From assembly GCF_947492815.1 (NCBI RefSeq), contig NZ_CANLOB010000005.1, positions 124,001 through 188,000 on the forward strand: a stretch of DNA of 64,000 bases, given 5' to 3'. Every line of letters starts with the position of its first letter. Within the stretch, counting starts at the first letter, position 1. The translations under genes were made by a program, and so were the position numbers. The DNA comes from an uncultured Dokdonia sp. (GTDB lineage: Bacteria > Bacteroidota > Bacteroidia > Flavobacteriales > Flavobacteriaceae). Below the pieces are notes generated by a model, which was not told where the DNA came from, ran no database searches, and worked only from the letters and a program-made list of their open reading frames with translations. Shown piece by piece: positions 43,754 to 51,927 of the stretch.

Positions 43754-44293
43754 ATGAAAAAACTACTTTATATATGTGCACTCGTTTTTGTGAGTTCGCT
43801 ATCAGCACAAGAAATTAATTGGATGACTTTTGATGAAGCCTTAGCTGCGCAAGAGAAAACACCAAAGAAAATTATTGTAGATGCTTATACTACTTGGTGT
43901 GGTCCTTGTAAATTGTTAGATAAAAATACGTTTAGTGACCAACAAGTAGCCGATTTTATCAATGAAAATTACTATGCTGTAAAGTTTAATGCAGAAGGTA
44001 CTGAAGAGGTTAATTACTTGGATAATGTGTATACAAACCCTGGTTATGACCCTAATCGTAAAGGCCGTAATAGTCCGCATGAATTTACAAGAGCTATGAA
44101 ATTAAGAGGATATCCTAGTATTGTATTTTTTGATGAAAAAGGAAATTATATTCAGCCTGTGGTAGGATATAAAACCCCTCGCCAACTAGAAATTTTCCTT
44201 AAGATGATTGCCAATGATGATTATAAAGATTTGACAACACAAGAGAAATGGCAAGCCTATCAAGATAGTTTTAAATATACGTTTGGGAAGTAG
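43754..44293 (+). CDS. Periplasmic thioredoxin-fold protein
   Basis: 179 residues with signal peptide ending LSAQ. Thioredoxin-like domain with TTWCGPCKLL (Cys49, Cys52), a loop containing HEFTRAMKLRGYPSIVFFDEKG with the cis-Pro, and a short helical tail. A periplasmic disulfide reductase or thiol oxidoreductase of the DUF255/thioredoxin_7 type. Convergent with comEC; a hairpin inside the end of comEC probably ends its transcript. Confidence 0.9.
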   Translation: MKKLLYICALVFVSSLSAQEINWMTFDEALAAQEKTPKKIIVDAYTTWCGPCKLLDKNTFSDQQVADFINENYYAVKFNAEGTEEVNYLDNVYTNPGYDPNRKGRNSPHEFTRAMKLRGYPSIVFFDEKGNYIQPVVGYKTPRQLEIFLKMIANDDYKDLTTQEKWQAYQDSFKYTFGK

Positions 44294-44359
44294 TCCTCAC
44301 ATATAGAGAGACCATAATATAGCTACTTTTATAATCAGGAATTTATTTAGTTTCTTGAC

Positions 44360-46384
44360 TTATTCAATCATAAAAAATCCCTTTTCATAAGTGCTATGAA
44401 AAGGGATTTTTAGTTGATGGCATGTAGTTTTCCATCGGGTGATATCGCTTTTATAATTAGACCCATCTGCTATGATGCTTACCTCAGGATATAATGCGAT
44501 AAGACGTTCTAAATTGATATCTGGAGATTGACGTAATAGGATATAGTCAGGTTGTACATTTTTGATTTTATAAACTCCTAAACTATCAATCACTAATGTT
44601 TTTTGATGTTTGAAGCTAAAATAGTTTTGCATGTTTCGTATGTGAAAAGTATCTAGTCCAAATCTGTTTTTATACGCTTCTATACGACTGTCATTTTGGT
44701 ATGCTGAGTTAGTGGTATCGGTATATATTACTAAAGAATCAGATGCGTAAATACCTATCAGGGTTTCTTTGTATTTATGAAAAATGGTTAAATGAGAATT
44801 ATCCACCTCACTTCTTTGATATAATTGGATACTCAATGTTATGGCGCAAAGGAGTAAGAAAAGTATCATTCTTTTATATTGATACTTTTTAAGCACATAA
44901 ATGAGAGAGATAATCAAAGCATATACTAAAAGCACATTGTTTAATGATAGTGATAGGTGATCAAAAACAAATGTTTCCTTAGAGGCAATCCATGAGATAA
45001 ATTTATTTAAGAGGTTGATGATTTTTCCATAAATGATCGCTAGTATATCAGGTAGTATCGAAAAATAACTGAGAATTACGACTAGTATGCCTATCGAAAG
45101 TATGATGCCTAAAAATGGGAGTACAACAACATTTGAGATTAAGAATAATCCAGGAAATTGATGGAAATAAAATATGCTTAAAGGTAATACCCCAATTTGT
45201 GCTGCAATAGACACGGTAATAACTCCCCATAATTTAGTAATCACATAGTATTTTGGACGATAAAAACTGTACAACCACGGTTGTATCCATAAAATCGCAA
45301 TAACCGCCAGATAACTTAGTTGAAAACCTACTTGATATATCAATGATGGATCTATTACCAATAATATAAAGGCAGAAAATAAAAGAGCATCATGTGTTCT
45401 TCGTTTTCCACCTAGGCATGCCCCAAATTCTAAAAAACTAAACATAGTTACCGCTCGTAAAACAGAAGGTGATAGACCGGTAATAAAAGCAAATCCCCAC
45501 AATAGTCCTATAATCATTCCAGAGCGTAACCAGCGAAGTTTTCTGTTTGATATCAAGCTTGTCATAAAACGTAGTATGAGTAATATAATACCTACATGCA
45601 GTCCCGATACGGCTAATATATGCATCATTCCTGCATTTGCGTATTGGTTGCTCAATGTGCGATCTATATCTTGTTTTTGGCCTAATAATAAGGCTTGAAT
45701 GATCGTTAATTGTTGTTTTGTAAATGGGTGTCTTTTTAGTTTTAATAGCACGCTTTCGCGAAAGCGTATAGCAGCGGTATATATGTTTGTTGTGATTTTA
45801 TCTCCTTTAAAGAGTTCATTGTTTTTTATTGAAAATTGACCGTAAATATGTTTTCTTTTTAAATAGTTTCCGTACTCAAATTGATAGGGGTTTTTTATGT
45901 TAGGGAGTTCTTTTAATGAAGTACGTGTATAATACCAATGCCCTACAGTAAGCATATTTTGAATACTATCTTTTTGAACAGATAGTAACGCTTTTCCATT
46001 GATTTGTGTACTGTCACTCTTTTTTAATTGTACGATGTATTTATCATGATATGGACTCGATTTTAATTTTTCTACAACAGAAAATAAATAAGTGTGCGTG
46101 TTGTGGTCATTATGATTTGTGTAGTGAGACTCTTTGTTTAGAGGGTTTTTGAGTATGGTATTTCCGATGCCTAATAGTAAGAAGAGTGCTAAAATGCTTA
46201 TTCCAAATGGGATTGTCCATTTTTTGTTTTTATAAATACAACTATGAAAAACACCAGCGATACCATAAAAAAATCCAATAAGGATACAACACCAAAATAA
46301 AGATAACCTAGTATATGGGTATAGCATAATACCCATTATGAACGCTATAGTCGCTTTGGCTAGAAGTGTGTTGTATGATTTCAA
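44360..46384 (-). CDS. comEC: ComEC/Rec2 family competence protein
   Basis: 674 residues. N-terminal membrane region, a DUF4131-like part (HTYLFSVVEKLKSSPYHDKY), then the competence domain QALLLGQKQDIDRTLSNQY and MHILAVSGLHVGIILLIL, followed by about eight helices and a soluble C-terminal tail. The usual C-terminal metallo-beta-lactamase domain is absent, which is common in Bacteroidetes. ComEC forms the inner membrane channel for DNA uptake. The iterated palindrome is embedded as FRES (45752-45765). The last codons overlap a terminator hairpin. Confidence 0.9.
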   Translation of the reverse strand: MKSYNTLLAKATIAFIMGIMLYPYTRLSLFWCCILIGFFYGIAGVFHSCIYKNKKWTIPFGISILALFLLLGIGNTILKNPLNKESHYTNHNDHNTHTYLFSVVEKLKSSPYHDKYIVQLKKSDSTQINGKALLSVQKDSIQNMLTVGHWYYTRTSLKELPNIKNPYQFEYGNYLKRKHIYGQFSIKNNELFKGDKITTNIYTAAIRFRESVLLKLKRHPFTKQQLTIIQALLLGQKQDIDRTLSNQYANAGMMHILAVSGLHVGIILLILRFMTSLISNRKLRWLRSGMIIGLLWGFAFITGLSPSVLRAVTMFSFLEFGACLGGKRRTHDALLFSAFILLVIDPSLIYQVGFQLSYLAVIAILWIQPWLYSFYRPKYYVITKLWGVITVSIAAQIGVLPLSIFYFHQFPGLFLISNVVVLPFLGIILSIGILVVILSYFSILPDILAIIYGKIINLLNKFISWIASKETFVFDHLSLSLNNVLLVYALIISLIYVLKKYQYKRMILFLLLCAITLSIQLYQRSEVDNSHLTIFHKYKETLIGIYASDSLVIYTDTTNSAYQNDSRIEAYKNRFGLDTFHIRNMQNYFSFKHQKTLVIDSLGVYKIKNVQPDYILLRQSPDINLERLIALYPEVSIIADGSNYKSDITRWKTTCHQLKIPFHSTYEKGFFMIE
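44374..44410. terminator. Bidirectional terminator hairpin inside the 3' end of comEC
   Basis: Perfect 16-bp stem (44374-44389 with 44395-44410), 5-base loop, T-run on the plus side and A-run on the other. It serves the thioredoxin gene on the plus strand and lies within the last comEC codons. Confidence 0.8.
45752..45765. repeat. Iterated palindrome GCTTTCGCGAAAGC, copy 12
   Basis: Perfect copy inside comEC, read as FRES, right flank GTATAG. Confidence 0.9.
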
Positions 46385-46742
46385 AGGATTGTTTGTAAGA
46401 AGTAGGGTAGGTAGTGTAGCAATTAGAAAAGTAGATTGCTATAGAGAAACGCTGCTTTAAAAACGACAACTTAAGACATTGGAGGACTGGTGCATAGAGA
46501 AACCAATATGTCTTAATGCGCATGTTATCGTTTTATAAAAGCAGCTCCTCTAACTAACACATAAGAGGGAGAAGAGGTCACCTATCCTAGTGTATGCGCA
46601 CTTTAAGAATAGGATGTATTTCTCTTCTCCTTTATTGTAAAGAAGTTGTTATTCTGTATTTTTTATTAGTTGCTTGAGCGAAGGTTTATTTCACGTGTAT
46701 AAGTTCTTTACTATGTTTTTTTAGATAGAAAACTACGTTTAG
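46385..46742. other. Intergenic region with two long hairpins
   Basis: No gene seen. Hairpin A spans 46451-46545: GCTGCTTT...ACGA and TTAAGACAT...TGG pair with CCA...ATGTCTTAA and TCGTTTT...AAAGCAGC. Hairpin B spans 46568-46630: GGAGAAGAG pairs with CTCTTCTCC, CCTAT with ATAGG and AGTG with CACT. The region precedes comEC; it may be a structured RNA, a leader or a decayed mobile repeat. Confidence 0.5.
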
Positions 46743-46958
46743 TTATGATGATATTTCTTGTAATATATGTTCCATAAACGCAACTTTTAAATCAATATAT
46801 AGTGATACTTTTCTTATAAATAGTACTATTTTGATCATGAAAAATACAATGAAAATGATACTCAGTATTAAAGATAGCTGCCATACAAATAGACTTATGT
46901 CTGTTTGAATACTAGTGAACGCAATCATAGTATGTTTAATCATATTCATTAAGTCCAT
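46743..46958 (-). CDS. Small membrane protein, uncertain
   Basis: 71 residues or fewer, with one strong transmembrane segment (LSLILSIIFIVFFMIKIVLF, about 29-48) and an amphipathic tail. The first ATG overlaps the upstream gene by 23 bases; internal Met at residue 4 or 6 would reduce this. Codon use and hydrophobicity make a real gene plausible. No family known. Confidence 0.5.
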   Translation of the reverse strand: MDLMNMIKHTMIAFTSIQTDISLFVWQLSLILSIIFIVFFMIKIVLFIRKVSLYIDLKVAFMEHILQEISS

Positions 46959-48105
46959 AGAGTACTTCTTTCATTTTACTTCCATTAATTTCTACGGGCT
47001 TATAAGCGGTATTAAACTTTTCTATAGCCACCACAATACTTTCTTTTAGTTTTTTATATTCTATAGGAATTTTACTAGCACATTGGGTTTCGTTTTCATA
47101 ACTATCTAGCATGATTCCGAACTTTTCGTAAAATTTTGCTCCTTGATCTATAAAAGCGTTGTACTGTGTTATAAATTGTAATAATCTATCTATAGGAAAC
47201 TCTAGATTAATTTGCATTTTATGCGCTTTATAGCGTTTGCTGTCGTCTGCCAGCGCTGTGTTAAGCGCTTCTAAATAAATGTCTAAATGATCTCGTACAC
47301 TATCCCAATCATCAGTATTTCGACATTCTTTTAGTGGCGTTTTGTATTTAATGGGTTTTGTGAAATCAATAAAAAGTTGCTGTAATTCTCCTATAATATT
47401 CTCATTGCTTTTTTGAAGAAATACTGTTTCAAAATAAATAGTATTCAGGTCGTTATGCATACGAAGTGTAAAATCTAATATACACTCTACATCTTTAAGA
47501 CTTTCTTCTTTTTGAGCTCTGGAAGTACCATCATTATTAAATAAAGAAATAAAAGAATGCGCCACTGATGCATAAATATTATTACCTAGAATTTTAGTAA
47601 GATCAAAACCTTTCTTTTTGTCTGTTTTAGAACCTATGGTTTCTTTAATGTTTTTGAATTCAGGATAATTGTTAGGATTTGCTATTTTGTTTATTTCGTT
47701 GAATGTGCTCACTGAAGCAAAATGATGATCTAAGGCTAGTGTTTTTTCATAGAGTATTTTAATAATTTGAAGTCCTTTGATATATCTGATTTTACTTAAG
47801 TCAGATAGTTCGCTTAACGCTAGGCGTTCTCTTTCTTCTTTGAGCTTATCTTTTTCTAATAACCAATATAGTTTTTGGTCGTTAGTGATACTTTCTTTGA
47901 TTCCTTGGTTAGCTTTAGATAGTGCTAAGGAAATAAACATATACTTTTTTTGATACTGTGTCTTGGTGTTTTCTAACTCAATATATAGTTGTGTTATATG
48001 CTCTTCAATAGAAATTTCATTGGTAATTCCAGTATCATTTATAGCAAAGGAAGTGTGTATTCCACAAAGGGAAAGAATGATGGTGATGTATATAATAAGT
48101 TTCAT
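46936..48105 (-). CDS. Secreted helical protein of unknown function
   Basis: 389 residues from the ATG at 48105, chosen because it starts a clean signal peptide (about 1-21, ending TSFA); the longer frame adds 12 residues. The mature part is almost entirely helical with charged heptads (EKDKLKEERERLALSELSDL), but I recognise no domain. It heads a run of minus-strand secreted or membrane genes of unknown role reaching from 50064. Two extragenic repeats precede it. Confidence 0.6.
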   Translation of the reverse strand: MKLIIYITIILSLCGIHTSFAINDTGITNEISIEEHITQLYIELENTKTQYQKKYMFISLALSKANQGIKESITNDQKLYWLLEKDKLKEERERLALSELSDLSKIRYIKGLQIIKILYEKTLALDHHFASVSTFNEINKIANPNNYPEFKNIKETIGSKTDKKKGFDLTKILGNNIYASVAHSFISLFNNDGTSRAQKEESLKDVECILDFTLRMHNDLNTIYFETVFLQKSNENIIGELQQLFIDFTKPIKYKTPLKECRNTDDWDSVRDHLDIYLEALNTALADDSKRYKAHKMQINLEFPIDRLLQFITQYNAFIDQGAKFYEKFGIMLDSYENETQCASKIPIEYKKLKESIVVAIEKFNTAYKPVEINGSKMKEVLYGLNEYD

Positions 48106-48120
48106 TTGTTTTGTGTTTTT

Positions 48121-48152
48121 CCTCATTCCTGTTTCTTCCAAAAGAGGAAAAA
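48121..48152. repeat. Extragenic repeat family, copy 1
   Basis: Begins CCTCATTCCTGTTTCTTCC and contains a small hairpin. Diverged copy at 48267-48298 starts CCTCATTCCCGTTTCTCCC. They flank another imperfect dyad (48175-48251), all upstream of the secreted helical protein. Confidence 0.6.
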
Positions 48153-48174
48153 CTACAGAGGATTCGTTATTTTA

Positions 48175-48251
48175 ATCATTCCGAATTATTTCAGAATCTT
48201 ATTTGTTGTTAATTTGCTTTTTGTTGAGATGCTGAAATAAGTTCAACATGA
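48175..48251. repeat. REP-like imperfect dyad
   Basis: TCATTCCGAATTATTTCAG near 48176 faces CTGAAATAAGTTCAACATGA near 48232-48251. This resembles extragenic dyads common in flavobacteria, from memory only. Confidence 0.5.
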
Positions 48252-48266
48252 CGTTATTTGTTTTGC

Positions 48267-48298
48267 CCTCATTCCCGTTTCTCCCAGAGGGAGAAAGG
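48267..48298. repeat. Extragenic repeat family, copy 2
   Basis: CCTCATTCCCGTTTCTCCC followed by AGAGGGAGAAAGG; stem TTTCTCCC with GGGAGAAA. In direct orientation relative to 48121-48152. Confidence 0.6.
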
Positions 48299-48306
48299 CT
48301 ATTTTG

Positions 48307-48777
48307 TCATTCATCTTTTGAGTTTACATTGGTGTCTACTGGTACAATGGTGATGTCTATATAGTTATCAGTAATGACTGTTGGGTAGGTCTTTGCTTCC
48401 AGTTCTGCAAGTTGTTTGGATTTTTTATTTGATGTTACTGCTTTAATTTCTACAGACAATGGCAACGCTTCTTCCATGGTGAACTGTAGTAAGTTCTTAT
48501 TTTTTGATGTGATAGGAACTCCTAAAATTCTATCATGTTCTTCTACTGTCAATTTATCTCTATATACTCTTAGTATTGTAGCTCCCTCTTCGGTTCTTAT
48601 AAAGGATAAGTTATTGTCATATATAGCTTTATTGTTTGAAAGCGGCGGTGTTTCGATCGTACAAATACCACCTGCTCGTAAACAACCTGTATACTTTCCA
48701 AAACTAGCTTTGTACTCTTGAGATAAGGCAATAGTTGATATGCACACTAAGAATAGTGTGGGGAGTATTGGTTTCAT
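48307..48777 (-). CDS. Small secreted protein, unknown
   Basis: 156 residues with signal peptide ending ALSQ. The mature part has one pair of nearby Cys (GKYTGCLRAGGICTIE), then a beta-rich segment and a Thr/Val-rich end (TVITDNYIDITIVPVD). No family recognised. Lies between the helical secreted gene and the Cys-tailed protein on the same strand. Confidence 0.6.
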   Translation of the reverse strand: MKPILPTLFLVCISTIALSQEYKASFGKYTGCLRAGGICTIETPPLSNNKAIYDNNLSFIRTEEGATILRVYRDKLTVEEHDRILGVPITSKNKNLLQFTMEEALPLSVEIKAVTSNKKSKQLAELEAKTYPTVITDNYIDITIVPVDTNVNSKDE

Positions 48778-48849
48778 AAGGTTATAGGCTTTTTAAATAG
48801 ATGCTCTTTTAGAGTTCAGTCTATAAGAGCATCATGATTTAAGTTTAAA

Positions 48850-49251
48850 TTATTTAGTTCCAAAAATAGCTTCAAATATGCAAACTAATACGCATGCTTC
48901 ATCATATCCATCTTTATTTAGGCATTGTGGGCAAGGAATACCAATCTTAGATTCTTGATTTAAAAGGATATTTGAACTTACAGATTTTGGGGCAGTAATT
49001 TTAACGACTTTTCCTTCAGTATCTAATAATATAGTTACATGACCATTTACTTTTTTATTATACTCAGAATATTTTTTAAAAGAAGACTCATTACTTTTTG
49101 TTAAAACTTGATCAGATTTTAACTGCTGAGGTATTTCTATGGTCACAGTGGTTGTTTGTTGGTCTGTTTTTTCTATAGTTTGAGAGTTGGACTCTTGGGT
49201 ACTTGGGAAAAGAGTTATAAATAGTACTATTAATTTTATATAATATTTCAT
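48850..49251 (-). CDS. Secreted Cys-tailed protein, paralogue 1
   Basis: 133 residues with a signal peptide (up to about 23, NSQ). The centre GHVTILLDTEGKVVKITAPK matches GVVSISFDQNGVKQILVPK of the protein at 49609-50064, and both end in four cysteines (here CPQC and CVLVC) before a hydrophobic tail. The pair looks like a small unnamed family of exported, disulfide- or lipid-linked proteins. Confidence 0.6.
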   Translation of the reverse strand: MKYYIKLIVLFITLFPSTQESNSQTIEKTDQQTTTVTIEIPQQLKSDQVLTKSNESSFKKYSEYNKKVNGHVTILLDTEGKVVKITAPKSVSSNILLNQESKIGIPCPQCLNKDGYDEACVLVCIFEAIFGTK

Positions 49252-49288
49252 TTCGATGAGTTTTGAATCAAAAGAAATATGTCAAAAA

Positions 49289-49474
49289 TCATTTTTTGTT
49301 TTTATTCATAATCAAAAATAGAATAGCACCAATTAGAGGCATCATAATAATGATAACTACCCAGATGATCTTATTATTTTGATTAATTTTAGAATTTTTA
49401 AACAATGTGTATACTGCATATATCATAAAAGATAATACTGCTAATAAAAGTATACTTGAGATAATATTTGACAT
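49289..49474 (-). CDS. Small PLDc_N-type membrane protein
   Basis: 61 residues with two hydrophobic helices (SSILLLAVLSFMIYAVY and IIWVVIIIMMPLIGAILFLI). The W-x(n)-P-x-x-G-x-x-x-F pattern of the second helix is that of the phospholipase D nuclease N-terminal (PLDc_N) family of immunity-like or cardiolipin synthase-associated membrane proteins. PLDc_N proteins often protect against a partner toxin or peptide; here that would fit the nearby RiPP locus, which is inference. Confidence 0.7.
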   Translation of the reverse strand: MSNIISSILLLAVLSFMIYAVYTLFKNSKINQNNKIIWVVIIIMMPLIGAILFLIMNKNKK

Positions 49475-49608
49475 ATTTTTTAATTTTTAATTGTTGTTTA
49501 AATGTTATTTATCTTTTGCAAAGAGTAGTATAAAATAACTAAAGTGAAAGTAATATTTTTATTTAAGACAATTTTGCTTTTTTTAGATTTAAACCGCTCT
49601 TCTTTAAT

Positions 49609-50064
49609 TTAAAAGAATAAACTTACCAAAGAACATAAAGGAGAATAAAGAACACAAAGAACTGTGCCTGTTTCAGTTTGAGTTTCAAAAAGACATTCTC
49701 GAGCGGTTGGACAGTTCCCTATATCTCTTGTGTTAGAAATTGGATTGCTAGTTAATAAATCCTTAGGATGTTTTTTGTTTTTAGGTACAAGTATCTGTTT
49801 TACTCCATTTTGATCAAAGCTAATACTCACGACACCTCCAAATTCTTTAATGAATTTTGTGACAGTTTTGGTTCCTCTAGAATTATTTTTATTAGAACTT
49901 CTTTTATTTTTCCAAATATCCGGAACTTCTAGAAAAGTTGAATTATCACCAATTGTTGATGATATAACAATTGGCCCTTCTGTAATTGTGTAATCGTCTT
50001 GAGCATTCATACTACCAGTGATTCCTATAATTGCTAGTGCAATAAATATTTTTAATGTTTTCAT
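49609..50064 (-). CDS. Secreted Cys-tailed protein, paralogue 2
   Basis: 151 residues with signal peptide ending NAQ. Basic, Asn/Ser-rich middle (KNKRSSNKNNSRGTK), then GGVVSISFDQNGVKQILVPK shared with the protein at 48850-49251, then four Cys (CPTARECLF and CVLYSPLC) and a hydrophobic end. Divergent from lanC across a 654-base gap. Confidence 0.6.
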   Translation of the reverse strand: MKTLKIFIALAIIGITGSMNAQDDYTITEGPIVISSTIGDNSTFLEVPDIWKNKRSSNKNNSRGTKTVTKFIKEFGGVVSISFDQNGVKQILVPKNKKHPKDLLTSNPISNTRDIGNCPTARECLFETQTETGTVLCVLYSPLCSLVSLFF

Positions 50065-50718
50065 ATTACTAAAATTTTAATTGTTGTTTAAATAGTACCT
50101 ACTCATTCGCTTTTCGGTAATCGCGGCTTAGTTTTGAGTGAGAGCATTTCACTATGTAAACCAGTACCTGATGTTATAAAACTTTAGTATATTTGTTTTA
50201 TAAACAGGCATTAGCTTGTTTTTCTGACAAACGATGAGAGCTTCTACCTTGTAGAGGCTTTCTCTATTATAAGCGAATCTGTTTTTTTTTAACATAAATT
50301 AACAGAATTTACTTACTTCTCTGTATATTGCTATCCTATCATGTAAAAATTGCTATTACGTTTTAAATTAATTTATTATTTGGATTTAAAACCCAATTTG
50401 CTCTATTACGCACCACACGAAATTTTTTAAATGTCACAAATTGGGTTTGTTAGTTTCAACAGTTCAAAAGTGTGAAGTTTTTAGTGTGTTTGCAAGTGGA
50501 GTAGGTCTTTATTCTAGGAATTAAGAGTCTTGATTCTTAGAATGTAGATTTAGGAAGTAGATTTAATCTACTATTATCTAAAAATTTGCAATTTAAATTA
50601 TGTTTTAGTTCATATTGTTGATCTTTACTGATACTTAAAACTTTATTAATGTTTTTATAGAAGGTTTAAGACTAAAAAAAGAAATAAAATTTTAAAGATA
50701 GTTTTATAAAATATTTAT
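50065..50718. other. Intergenic region upstream of lanC
   Basis: 654 AT-rich bases without a gene I can support. A perfect 12-bp inverted repeat, AAACCCAATTTG (50389-50400) and CAAATTGGGTTT (50437-50448), lies in the middle. The region must hold the divergent promoters of lanC and the paralogue-2 gene. Confidence 0.5.
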
Positions 50719-51927
50719 ATGAACTTAAATAATAAGTTAGAAAGTAAACTTGATGAAATAGCTGATTTTTTATTAAATCATGAAGATTATAACCCTGAAA
50801 TAGGAGCTTTAACTGGATTGTCAGGGAATGCATTGTTCCATTTTTACTTTGGTAATTACAAGAATGATGATAGACATATAGAAAAAGGTGTTGATATTAT
50901 CATAGAACTATTCAATCGTATAGAAAAAGGGTATAATTTCCCTACATTTTGTGACGGTATTGCAGGGGCTTGCTGGGTTTTAGAGTTATTAAAAGAACAA
51001 GGGAAAATAGAATTAGAAGAGGATATTATTACAGAAGAGGTTGATGAATATTTATTAAGTGAGATGAATGACTTTATCACGGATAATAATTTTGATTTCA
51101 TGCATGGAGCTATAGGAATAGGACTTTATTATTTAAAACGTTATCAGAATGTTACTTTTTCTAAATTAAAGTTCAGGTATGAAAGGTATCTTTTTGTGCT
51201 ACTTGAAGCAATATCCGCAAAAGCAATAAAGAGTGGAGATACTATTCATTGGGAATCAAATATTATTTCTGGTGATTATAACGCTGAGGGTTGCAATCTT
51301 GGATTGGCACACGGAATTCCTAGTATTGTAGTTTTTTTATCTAAGTTAGGGGTATATCCTACCTTTTCCGGTATTACAACTAAACTTATAAAACCTGCTT
51401 GTAATTATATTTTAAATAATAAGATTAATAATTCTAAATTATCTTCTTCGTTTCCAAACTGGATAATAAAAAATGAAATTAACAAATCAAATTCTAGACT
51501 AGCTTGGTGTTATGGAGATTTAGGTGTGGCAATTTCAATCCTAAAGGCCAGTCAAACGTTAAAGGATGATAATCTGTTAAATGAAAGTATAAAGATTTTA
51601 AAAAAAACAACTAAAAGAAAAGATATTAAGGAATCAGGAGTTAAAGATGCAGGTCTATGTCATGGGGCATTTGGAATAATGATTATATATAAACATTTTT
51701 TTGATCAAACCAATATACTCTTATTTAAAGAAATGTCAGATTATTGGGCAAACTTATCTATTAACTTAGCTACTCATAATGATGGTTATGCAGGATTTAA
51801 AGAATATAATGTCACATTATGGAAGTCTAATCAAAAACTCTTAGGAGGAGTTTCTGGTATTGGATTAGCTATTCTTGATTATTTAGGGGAATCTATAAAA
51901 TGGAAGGAAGTCCTAATTATAGATTAA
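50719..51927 (+). CDS. lanC: LanC-like lanthionine synthetase
   Basis: 402 residues forming the alpha/alpha toroid of LanC. The zinc ligands are CYG (Cys264) and CHG (Cys314, His315), and HG of GLAHGIPS (His198) is the catalytic His; repeated GxxG turns (GLSGNALFHF, GIAGACW, GAIGIGLYYL, GDLGVAI, GVSGIGLAIL) fit the barrel. It catalyses addition of Cys thiols to dehydrated Ser/Thr of a precursor. A precursor lies 2.2 kb downstream. No LanB/LanM dehydratase is visible in the window. Tail-to-tail overlap of 4 bases with the peptidase gene. Confidence 0.9.
   Translation: MNLNNKLESKLDEIADFLLNHEDYNPEIGALTGLSGNALFHFYFGNYKNDDRHIEKGVDIIIELFNRIEKGYNFPTFCDGIAGACWVLELLKEQGKIELEEDIITEEVDEYLLSEMNDFITDNNFDFMHGAIGIGLYYLKRYQNVTFSKLKFRYERYLFVLLEAISAKAIKSGDTIHWESNIISGDYNAEGCNLGLAHGIPSIVVFLSKLGVYPTFSGITTKLIKPACNYILNNKINNSKLSSSFPNWIIKNEINKSNSRLAWCYGDLGVAISILKASQTLKDDNLLNESIKILKKTTKRKDIKESGVKDAGLCHGAFGIMIIYKHFFDQTNILLFKEMSDYWANLSINLATHNDGYAGFKEYNVTLWKSNQKLLGGVSGIGLAILDYLGESIKWKEVLIID

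Noticed and set aside
50719..51927. LanC-like protein as a plain sugar epimerase-type toroid
   Set aside because: The CYG and CHG zinc ligands and catalytic His are all in place, and a GG precursor is nearby.
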